The notes below the pieces were generated by a model, which saw nothing but the letters and a program-made list of their open reading frames with translations, ran no database searches and had not been told where the DNA came from. Of a DNA stretch of 6,205 bases, positions 1 through 5,526 are shown one piece after another. A program made the position numbers and the translations under genes. Position 1 is the stretch's first letter. Each line of letters starts with the position of its first letter. Location of the stretch: NCBI GenBank assembly GCA_946403565.1, contig CAMJAJ010000089.1, forward strand, positions 1 through 6,205, in the 5' to 3' direction. Source of the DNA: an uncultured Treponema sp. GTDB lineage: Bacteria; Spirochaetota; Spirochaetia; Treponematales; Treponemataceae.

Positions 1-949
1 TTCCGATCTGCTTGTATATGTTCGCGTAGCTGAACTTCTTGAGCGCCTTCAGGAATTTGAAGTAGGGCTCGGAGAAGCACAGCCCCCGCTCCGGGCTTGA
101 CTGCATACAGAGGTCCGTCACCATGTCGTTGATGAGCACGGTCGTGTTTACCGCCCTGCCTGAACGGGCTGCCGTGGTGCCGCTCCCTCCGGCGGGGAAG
201 CCGAGCGTGCTTGCCACGATTTCCCTGAGCTGCCGGTAGCTTCCCATGTCCAGTATGTGGTATTCCCGTGCGTCCTCTATGTCCCTGCCCAGGAAGGCTA
301 TCTTGTCGCTCACCTTGACGACGCAGCCTTCCCAGGTGTATGGGGCAGTCTGCCCCGGCTGCCTGATGTCGTACAGGTTGCCTGCGCCTTCACGCGGCTT
401 GAGCCCCTGTTCGTCTATCTCGCCGCAGTGGCAGATCAGGCCGTCGCGGACGGCGTAGGTCAGGTTCAGGGGCTTTTCCGCGTAGTCGGGGTCCTGCAGG
501 GTTTCGATGTAGTCGGCAAAGAAGAGTGAGTTGCGTTCGTGCCAGAACTTTCTGGGGGCGGGCGCGTCCGGGGAATGGCGCATGAGGGCGTTCAGTATCT
601 CTTCCCCTGTGTGGCCGAAGGGTGCGTGCCCTATGTCATGCCCTATGGCGATTGCTTGGGTCAGGTCCACGTTCAGCCCGAGGTACTTCGCTATCATGGT
701 GCTGACCGAGGCCACATGCCCCACGTGTTCCATCCTCGTGCAGACGTGGTCGTTGTGGGGGGCAAAGAAGACCTGTGTCTTGTGCTTGAGCCGCCGATAG
801 GCCTGGCAGTGGAGCAGGCGGGTGTAATCCCGCTCGAATTCGCTCCGTATCTGCTCCCCATGCTGGTAGAGCGGCGTTTCCCGGCTTATCGCCTGCTCCC
901 ACTTGGGACTGCCTTCCCTTGTCGCCTCCTCAGAAAAAGCGTGCCGCAG
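1..949 (-). CDS. dgt: dGTPase-like HD-domain triphosphohydrolase, 3' end beyond window
   Basis: This is a deoxynucleoside triphosphate triphosphohydrolase of the dGTPase HD family, which cleaves dNTPs (classically dGTP) to the deoxynucleoside and tripolyphosphate in the cytoplasm. The frame stays open from a TGA at 967-965 to the window edge, giving 316 visible residues. Numbering is from the proposed CTG at 949. The family opening EFERDYTRLLH is at 37-47, followed by YRRLKHKTQVF at 51-61. HD metal ligands are H75 (in RMEH), H104-D105 (in GHDIGHAPFGH) and D215 (in VSDKIAFLGRDIEDA). The C-terminal part, from Gly316 on, is missing. No in-frame ATG, GTG or TTG lies between the upstream stop and the conserved core, so the start is unusual: CTG six bases after an AAGGAG is the best candidate. 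The gene is second in an operon behind the HD-GYP gene, 10 bases away. The family call is firm; substrate preference is not readable. Confidence 0.9.
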   Translation of the reverse strand, partial: MRHAFSEEATREGSPKWEQAISRETPLYQHGEQIRSEFERDYTRLLHCQAYRRLKHKTQVFFAPHNDHVCTRMEHVGHVASVSTMIAKYLGLNVDLTQAIAIGHDIGHAPFGHTGEEILNALMRHSPDAPAPRKFWHERNSLFFADYIETLQDPDYAEKPLNLTYAVRDGLICHCGEIDEQGLKPREGAGNLYDIRQPGQTAPYTWEGCVVKVSDKIAFLGRDIEDAREYHILDMGSYRQLREIVASTLGFPAGGSGTTAARSGRAVNTTVLINDMVTDLCMQSSPERGLCFSEPYFKFLKALKKFSYANIYKQIG

Positions 950-961
950 GGGAGGCTCCTT
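947..961 (-). promoter_or_regulatory. Shine-Dalgarno plus CTG start codon of the dGTPase-like gene
   Basis: Reading leftward, TAAGGAG begins in the TAA stop of the HD-GYP gene (962-960). AAGGAG occupies 961-956, and after six bases comes an in-frame CTG at 949-947. The spacing is ideal for ribosome binding. The other purine-rich run, GAGGAGG at 931-925, has no ATG, GTG or TTG at usable distance in this frame. Use of CTG is inferred. A sequencing error that hides a normal start is the main alternative. Confidence 0.55.
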
Positions 962-2051
962 AGGTCATGGACGCGAACTGCTGCGCGTAGTGGTTCTCGT
1001 AGATGCGGTCGATGCAGGCGGAGAAGGCTTCGACGATGTCGGGGTTGAACGAACCGCATTCGCCGCCAAGGATCATCTCTTTTGTCTTTTCCAACGTGAA
1101 CGAGGGCTTGTAGACCCGCTTGCAGATGAGCGCGTCAAACACGTCCGCTATGGCCACGACCTGGGCCTCTATCGGTATCTCCATCCCCTTCAGGTGGTCG
1201 GGGTAGCCCCTGCCGTCCCAACGCTCGTGGTGGTAGCGGCAGATGTTGTAGCTGTAGGTGTAGAGGGCGGACTCCTTGAACTTCGGTATGGAGTCGATGA
1301 GCTTGCAGCCGGCGACCGTGTGGGTCTTCATGATGTCGAACTCCTCGTCCGTCAGCCTGCCTGCGCTTTCCGGCTTGTGCAGGATCCGGTCGGGGATGGC
1401 TATCTTGCCTATGTCGTGGAGCGGCGTCACCTGGGCAATCTGCCTGGTCTTGAGCTCGTTCAGCATGTACTTGGGGTACTTTATCGCGATGTACTTGCAG
1501 AGGGCCTCCGTCGTCTGCTTCATCCGCTCGCAGTGGTTTCCGGACTCGACGTCGCGGCTTTCCAGCGCCTGGCCGAGCGAGGAGATGATGTTCCACTGGT
1601 TCTCCTTGAGTTCCCGCTCCTGCACGGTGATGGTCGTCATCTGCTGGTTGAAGAACTTCTCCAGCTGGTTCCGGTTGTTGTACAGCTCGATGAACTGCCC
1701 CAGCTTCTGCTTCATCAGCTCGAATGTGCAGGGCTTGGCCACCACGTCGAATATCCCCGTGTCGAATGCCTTGCTCAGGAAGGACGCGTCCATGTTCTCC
1801 GTCAGGAGGATGGCCGGGGTCTTCCGGAAGATGTCGAAGTCATTGAATTTCCTGAGGACCTCGATCGTGTCTGTATTGAGGGGGTCATCGATAATCACGG
1901 CCGACAGGGAGTCTCCCTCCGTGAACGCAGTCTTCAGGGCCTGCTTTGAGTCGGTCGACTTTATGACGTCGAAGAAGACTTCGAACCGGTCTACGAAGGC
2001 TGAGTTGCCACTGCTGTATAGAATCAGTACTTTCGGCTTGAATATGGCCAT
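960..2051 (-). CDS. Receiver-like / HD-GYP domain protein, predicted c-di-GMP phosphodiesterase
   Basis: The 363-residue protein has an N-terminal CheY-like receiver fold (about 7-121), a helical linker (122-158) and an HD-GYP domain (about 160-345). HD-GYP enzymes hydrolyse cyclic di-GMP to pGpG or GMP in the cytoplasm. All expected metal ligands are present: E164, H173, H212-D213 (LHDIGKIAIPD), H244, H274-H275 and D303 (ADVFDAL). The signature GRGYP is at 280-284 (HHERWDGRGYP), so the catalytic half looks active. The receiver keeps a phosphoacceptor candidate D55 (AVIIDD), T84 and K106-P107. However, the acidic pair after strand 1 is replaced by LYSSGN (11-16), so Mg-dependent phosphorylation is doubtful. 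No Shine-Dalgarno precedes the ATG; a TATAAT box ends eight bases before it, suggesting a leaderless transcript. The gene is first in an operon with the dGTPase-like gene. No output or partner kinase is visible. Confidence 0.93.
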   Translation of the reverse strand: MAIFKPKVLILYSSGNSAFVDRFEVFFDVIKSTDSKQALKTAFTEGDSLSAVIIDDPLNTDTIEVLRKFNDFDIFRKTPAILLTENMDASFLSKAFDTGIFDVVAKPCTFELMKQKLGQFIELYNNRNQLEKFFNQQMTTITVQERELKENQWNIISSLGQALESRDVESGNHCERMKQTTEALCKYIAIKYPKYMLNELKTRQIAQVTPLHDIGKIAIPDRILHKPESAGRLTDEEFDIMKTHTVAGCKLIDSIPKFKESALYTYSYNICRYHHERWDGRGYPDHLKGMEIPIEAQVVAIADVFDALICKRVYKPSFTLEKTKEMILGGECGSFNPDIVEAFSACIDRIYENHYAQQFASMT

Positions 2052-2059
2052 ACAATGTT

Positions 2060-2088
2060 ATTATAGTTCAATTCAGCGAGATTTACAA
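2060..2088 (-). promoter_or_regulatory. Leftward sigma70-type promoter of the HD-GYP/dGTPase operon
   Basis: On the minus strand a -35 TTGTAA (2088-2083, four of six consensus bases) is followed by a 17-base spacer and a perfect TATAAT -10 (2065-2060). Only eight bases separate the -10 from the ATG at 2051. Transcription would start about one or two bases before the start codon, so the mRNA would be essentially leaderless. This agrees with the absence of a Shine-Dalgarno. Prediction from sequence only. Confidence 0.65.
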
Positions 2089-2110
2089 GCACAGTTTTGT
2101 CGATTATTAT
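2082..2110 (+). promoter_or_regulatory. Rightward sigma70-type promoter of the folate cyclo-ligase gene
   Basis: A -35 TTTACA (2082-2087, five of six) and a -10 TATTAT (2105-2110, five of six) are separated by exactly 17 bases. The -35 overlaps the leftward -35 (2083-2088) almost completely, so the two divergent promoters lie back to back. The predicted start near 2117 gives a leader of about three to nine bases, depending on whether TTG 2120 or ATG 2126 is used. It would leave the GGAG at 2111-2114 outside the mRNA. Confidence 0.5.
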
Positions 2111-2125
2111 GGAGCGGTTTTGATT

Positions 2126-2794
2126 ATGGATGACAGGAATTCTGCTGGCCCGGGCGGCCAGGACAAGCAGGCCCTCCGCAAGGGGATGCGGGCCGTCCTG
2201 CGTGCGATGGACGCGGAGGAGCGGGCCTTTGCTTCGCACAGGGCCTGCGTGGGCCTCATAAAGTCGGACCTGTTCTCTTCCGCCGACATCGTCCTGTCCT
2301 ACATGGCGACGGACACGGAGGCCGACCCCTTCCGCATTTCGACGGCCGCCCTGTCCGCCTTCAAACTGCTGGCCTTCCCCGTGTGCGCCAAGGAGGGGAA
2401 CGCGATGGACTTCTTCTTTGTCCACGGGGCGGAGGACGCGGAGGGCTTCCTTGCCCAGTTCACGAGGGGCCGCCACGGCATACGGGAACCGGTCCCCCTG
2501 CCGTCGGCCAGGCTCCGCCTGCCGCCGGTGCGGGCCAAGAACATCCTCGTGGTGGTGCCCGGCCTTGCGTTCAGTCCGTGGGGCGGCCGGCTGGGGCATG
2601 GCGCGGGCTACTACGACCGCTACCTGTCCGAGCTCAAGCTGAAGGCCCTGGAGCATGACTGCGTCCTGAACCTGGTGGGCCTGTGCTTTGACTGCCAGGT
2701 GAGCAGGCGGATTCCGCTCGAAGGGCACGACATCCCCATGGACTGGCTGCTCACCCAGTCCTCCCTTGTCCAGTGCCGCCCAAATGTGCTATAG
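2126..2794 (+). CDS. ygfA: 5-formyltetrahydrofolate cyclo-ligase (5,10-methenyl-THF synthetase)
   Basis: This cytoplasmic enzyme uses ATP to turn 5-formyltetrahydrofolate into 5,10-methenyltetrahydrofolate, returning it to the one-carbon pool. The 222-residue length is close to the family's usual 180-200 plus a short N-terminal extension. Visible motifs are the N-terminal basic KQALRKGMR (14-22) that helps bind ATP, GIREP (118-122), and the family signature VVPGLAFSPWGGRLG (143-157) running into HGAGYYDRYL (158-167). A160 replaces a usually conserved Gly in that stretch. The C-terminal DIPMDWLLT matches the family end. ATG 2126 is chosen; an in-frame TTG at 2120 would add two residues. GGAG at 2111-2114 is 11 bases from the ATG and 5 from the TTG, so the start is not settled. 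The gene is divergent from the HD-GYP gene and is closely followed by the membrane protein gene on the same strand. Confidence 0.93.
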   Translation: MDDRNSAGPGGQDKQALRKGMRAVLRAMDAEERAFASHRACVGLIKSDLFSSADIVLSYMATDTEADPFRISTAALSAFKLLAFPVCAKEGNAMDFFFVHGAEDAEGFLAQFTRGRHGIREPVPLPSARLRLPPVRAKNILVVVPGLAFSPWGGRLGHGAGYYDRYLSELKLKALEHDCVLNLVGLCFDCQVSRRIPLEGHDIPMDWLLTQSSLVQCRPNVL

Positions 2795-2795
2795 T
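2766..2795 (+). promoter_or_regulatory. Possible internal promoter for the membrane protein gene
   Basis: TTGTCC (2766-2771, four of six), an 18-base spacer and TATAGT (2790-2795, five of six) lie at the very end of the cyclo-ligase gene. The predicted start near 2802 would leave only about four bases before ATG 2806. No Shine-Dalgarno is seen before that ATG. This is weak evidence; read-through from the upstream gene is equally possible. Confidence 0.3.
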
Positions 2796-2805
2796 CTTTC
2801 CCTAT

Positions 2806-4776
2806 ATGGTGTTTCTTTTTCTTTCGGCAGTCCTCTTCTTCTGCGCCTTCTGCGGGGTGGGCCTCCTGGTCTCCCGCTTCAGCTTCCTCAAGGTTCGCCA
2901 AGAGAACTTCTTCCTGAACTTCTTCACCGGTTTTGCCGTCGTGGGCATGTACTTTTCCTTGGTCCAGCTCTTTGTGCCGCTGACCGTGTGGACCCTGCTT
3001 CCCGTCCTGCTGGCGGGCCTGGCCGGGCTCGTGCTGTGCCGCGACGGGCTTCGGGCCAGGGCCAGTGGTCTGCCCGCCTTCTTCGCCTTCTGCATCTTCG
3101 TGCTCTTCATGGTCTCGTACGCCATTTCAAACCGGAACGAGATAAACGCCTACGATGACTTCCTGTACCATGCGAGCATCCTGTCATGGCTGAACGCCTA
3201 CCGGGTGGTGCCGGGAATCGCGAACCTGCACTTCCGCCTGGGCATGAACTCCCTCTACCTGCAGGTGGCGGCGGGGCTGGACGTGGGCATCTGGGACAAA
3301 CGCTCGTCCAGCATCACGGTGTGCCTGATGTACTTCTCCTTCCTCATGTACTGCCTGCGCGGAATCTATGCCGCGTGCAGGAGGCCGTCCGCCGTCGGCA
3401 CGCGCCTTGCCGTCTGCCAGGCGGTGCTGGCCTGCTGGCTTTTCTTTACGGAGGCCCTGGAGCCCTACCTGAACTACGACAATCCGGCCCTGGTGTTCAT
3501 TGCCCTGGTGATCGTGGAGATGCTGCCCTACTGCCTGGGGGATGCGGAGCTGGCCGAGGCCGGGATGGCCCGCACCTCCTGGGAGACGATATTCCTGTAC
3601 AGCGCGGTGAGCTTTGCGATAAAGCCCATGGGGGCGGTCGCCGTGTTCCTGGTCTTCGCCGCCGCCGCCGTCCACAAGGCGAGGCATGGCGGGCTCTCCC
3701 TGCCCCGGCTTTTCAAGCTGTCTGTCCTGCCCCTCTGCATCCTTGCCCTGTTCATCGTGCGGAACGTCATACAGACGGGCTACCTCATGTTCCCCATGAC
3801 GAGCTTCAGGCTGGACCTGCCCTGGACGATCTCCAAGCTGCTTGTCGATACGAACATAAACGCGATACAGAACTATTCCCGGACGATTGCCCTGGGCTAC
3901 GACTACGTGCCGGGGCAGGGCTTCTGGTATTGGTTCATCCCCTGGCTCCATCTCGTGCTGCCGGAAAGCAACAACATCCTGCTGCCCTTCGTCCTGCTGG
4001 CGGGCCTGGTCGTGGCGGCGGTGAGCCTGTTCAGGAAGGACGGCGGCGGCGTGGCCGTCAAGCTTGCCTGCTACGCCTTCGTGCTGGTGAACCTGCTGTT
4101 CTGCTTCATCACCGTGCCGGAGCTCCGCTATGATACGGTCTGGATTTACGCGCTCCTTGCGCTGGCCCTCTTCTTTAGCCCGGGGGCCTGCTCGGGCTTT
4201 GCTGCCCTGCTGGGCCGGGCGCGGAACCGGGCCCGCCGCTGGGGCAGCCGCCTGGCGCGGCTTGCCGGACGCAGGGGGGCGGTCTGGGCCCTGTCCGCCG
4301 CGCTCCTGCTGCTGGCGGTGCTCCTGCTGGTTCCTGCCGTCCGCCAGGCGCTGATAGCCTTGGGATCCGCCCTTGCCCGCCACGAGCTGAACGCCCCCCA
4401 CTGGCAGCGGGAGTTCGGTCGCTGGGGGAGGGTGTTCTTCTCCCTGGCGGTGCTGGTCATGGCCTTGCACCTCCTTTGGAAGGGCCTTCCCGCCCTGTCC
4501 AGGCGGCTGCCCCCTGTCTGCGCCGTCATGCTTGCCCTTGCCGTGGCCGCCTGCGCCTTCCGCGACAGGAACTGGCTGCTGCCCGCCGCGATGTACTCCT
4601 TCCCGGTGGAGAAACGCCTTGTCAATGCCGAGCAGCCCTTCTACGTCTACGTCGCATGCGAGGGCGACCAGTGCGGGGACGCGCCCCTGCCCTGTACGCC
4701 GGCGTACTGCTTCAACGACCGCCTGCGCCTCTTTGACGCGGACGACATGGGGAAGGGCTTCTATATAGCGGAGTGA
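2806..4776 (+). CDS. Polytopic membrane protein, LIC_10190-like, possible GT-C-type glycosyltransferase
   Basis: The 656-residue protein has about 14 to 16 hydrophobic membrane segments, for example at 1-23, 37-57, 60-78, 90-107, 228-244, 262-288, 304-320, 391-408, 418-435, 493-510, 543-558 and 568-585. The first large loop carries NAYDDFLYH (114-122; D117, D118, Y121, H122) and then VVPGIANLHFRLGMNS (134-149). RNVIQTGYLMFPM follows at 319-331. An acidic pair in the first large extracytoplasmic loop is typical of GT-C transferases that use lipid-linked sugars. From memory, this motif set and the C-terminal DQCGDAPLPCTP (621-632) match the LIC_10190 family described from Leptospira, whose function is unknown. 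A basic stretch at 471-490 is probably cytoplasmic. ATG 2806 is chosen because the first membrane helix begins there. A GTG at 2773 would add 11 residues and overlap the cyclo-ligase gene by 22 bases. Neither start has a clear ribosome site. Membrane location is firm; the enzymatic role is inference. Confidence 0.85.
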   Translation: MVFLFLSAVLFFCAFCGVGLLVSRFSFLKVRQENFFLNFFTGFAVVGMYFSLVQLFVPLTVWTLLPVLLAGLAGLVLCRDGLRARASGLPAFFAFCIFVLFMVSYAISNRNEINAYDDFLYHASILSWLNAYRVVPGIANLHFRLGMNSLYLQVAAGLDVGIWDKRSSSITVCLMYFSFLMYCLRGIYAACRRPSAVGTRLAVCQAVLACWLFFTEALEPYLNYDNPALVFIALVIVEMLPYCLGDAELAEAGMARTSWETIFLYSAVSFAIKPMGAVAVFLVFAAAAVHKARHGGLSLPRLFKLSVLPLCILALFIVRNVIQTGYLMFPMTSFRLDLPWTISKLLVDTNINAIQNYSRTIALGYDYVPGQGFWYWFIPWLHLVLPESNNILLPFVLLAGLVVAAVSLFRKDGGGVAVKLACYAFVLVNLLFCFITVPELRYDTVWIYALLALALFFSPGACSGFAALLGRARNRARRWGSRLARLAGRRGAVWALSAALLLLAVLLLVPAVRQALIALGSALARHELNAPHWQREFGRWGRVFFSLAVLVMALHLLWKGLPALSRRLPPVCAVMLALAVAACAFRDRNWLLPAAMYSFPVEKRLVNAEQPFYVYVACEGDQCGDAPLPCTPAYCFNDRLRLFDADDMGKGFYIAE

Positions 4777-4816
4777 ACCGGGAGGGACTTGGGGAGCCCG
4801 AGGCTGGCGGTGGAAT

Positions 4817-4846
4817 GCAGGCGGCCTTTGCCGAAAGGCTGCCCGC
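4817..4846. terminator. Hairpin in convergent gap, possible transcript end
   Basis: The arms are 4817-4829 and 4834-4846 with loop GCCG. Twelve of 13 positions pair, with one G-T wobble (4823/4840) and one A-C mismatch (4819/4844). The hairpin starts 41 bases after the stop of the membrane protein gene. There is no T tract on either strand, so this is not a textbook intrinsic terminator. It could instead be a 3'-end stabilising stem or a site where polymerase pauses. Confidence 0.45.
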
Positions 4847-4852
4847 TGTCGT

Positions 4853-4888
4853 GAGGCCGTGCTCCTTGCCGTGTGACTGCACGGCCTC
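4853..4888. terminator. Second hairpin in convergent gap, just past the CYTH gene stop
   Basis: GAGGCCGTGC (4853-4862) and GCACGGCCTC (4879-4888) are a perfect 10-bp inverted repeat around a 16-base loop. It lies 11 bases beyond the stop of the leftward CYTH gene, the expected place for the end of the galK operon. No T tract follows on either strand. Together with the neighbouring hairpin it fills the short gap between two convergent genes, suggesting shared two-way termination. Confidence 0.45.
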
Positions 4889-4899
4889 CTGTGGTGGGC

Positions 4900-5526
4900 T
4901 CAGGTCCTGATGGCCATGTCCTTCAGCAGCTCGCTGTAGTAGCGGTCCTCTATCCGGTCCTTGGGAATCCCTGACCGTTCCAGGAGCCGCTCAAGCTCCC
5001 CGTGCAGGGCGGCGAGGACGTCCACATCGTCCGAGGGGGAGAGGATCTCTATCTCCAGGAAGTCGCCCAGGCCCTGCACGGCGCACAGCTCCAGGGTGGC
5101 TTGGAGCCGCCCAGTCCCGCCGTCGGATGGAACGCCCACACCGGCCGGAAGCTCGACCAGCCAGTCCTCCACGTCCTTATGCTTCTTCAGCTGCACCGCA
5201 TAACCTGCGTCGGTCAGGAATGTCTCCAGGACGGCCGCGTCGGAGACCGTGCACTCCTTCTCGTCGTTCGCCTCCGCCTCAACGCCGTCGGCCCCCTTGA
5301 TGCGGGACTTGCGCTTGTATGTCACGAGGATGTCGGTGCGTTCGGTGCTGCCGTCCGGGGCAAGGAAGCTCTCCCGGCGGATGCGGATCTTGTGCCTGTC
5401 ATCGGGGGACCTGCCCCAGTAGTCGTCGTCGCGAATCACGTGCTGGCCCCGCCTGGCAAAGCTGTCCAGCCTGCCTGCAAGCGCGGCCCGGTCGTCCACG
5501 TGGGCCTTCAGTTCAAGTTCGGTCAT
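4900..5526 (-). CDS. CYTH-domain protein (CyaB class IV adenylate cyclase / triphosphatase family)
   Basis: CYTH proteins form a beta tunnel that binds a triphosphate and two metal ions; members are class IV adenylate cyclases, thiamine triphosphatases or inorganic triphosphatases. The 208-residue protein begins with the defining ExExK motif as ELELK (3-7). It then shows basic strands HKIRIRRES (45-53) and LVTYKRKSR (67-75), the acidic-rich EAEANDEKE (83-91), EDWLVEL (120-126), and TLELCAVQGLGDFLEIEIL (144-162), which is characteristic of the CyaB-like branch. The end DRYYSELL fits the usual C-terminal motif. It is somewhat longer than many CyaB-like members (about 170-190 residues). Its ATG overlaps the galK stop codon in ATGA, so translation is probably coupled to galK. 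Which reaction it performs cannot be told from sequence; cyclase or triphosphatase are both open. No signal peptide is seen, so it should be cytoplasmic. Confidence 0.85.
   Translation of the reverse strand: MTELELKAHVDDRAALAGRLDSFARRGQHVIRDDDYWGRSPDDRHKIRIRRESFLAPDGSTERTDILVTYKRKSRIKGADGVEAEANDEKECTVSDAAVLETFLTDAGYAVQLKKHKDVEDWLVELPAGVGVPSDGGTGRLQATLELCAVQGLGDFLEIEILSPSDDVDVLAALHGELERLLERSGIPKDRIEDRYYSELLKDMAIRT

Noticed and set aside
925..931. GAGGAGG as ribosome site of the dGTPase-like gene
   Set aside because: No ATG, GTG or TTG follows at usable distance in the coding frame. The GTG at 902-900 is in another frame.
903..1949. Long plus-strand open frame of 348 codons opposite the HD-GYP gene
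   Set aside because: It is antisense to a gene with complete family motifs. Its protein is a Val/Leu-rich, motif-free product expected from high third-position GC on the other strand.
2058..2110. Direct repeat TTATTAT at 2058-2064 and 2104-2110 as a possible operator
   Set aside because: Both copies are explained by overlap with the -10 boxes, and seven AT-only bases are too little to claim a regulator site.
2024..2728. Minus-strand open frame of 234 codons opposite the cyclo-ligase gene
   Set aside because: It covers the divergent promoters and lies opposite a gene with clear family motifs. It shows no motif of its own.
3660..3671. GCC triplet run
   Set aside because: It codes for a short Ala run inside a membrane helix and is ordinary for this base composition.
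3184..4470. Minus-strand open frame of 428 codons opposite the membrane protein gene
   Set aside because: The product is a low-complexity Gln/Gly/Arg/His/Pro-rich sequence, the mirror of hydrophobic CTG/GCC-rich codons. It has no recognised domain or start signal.
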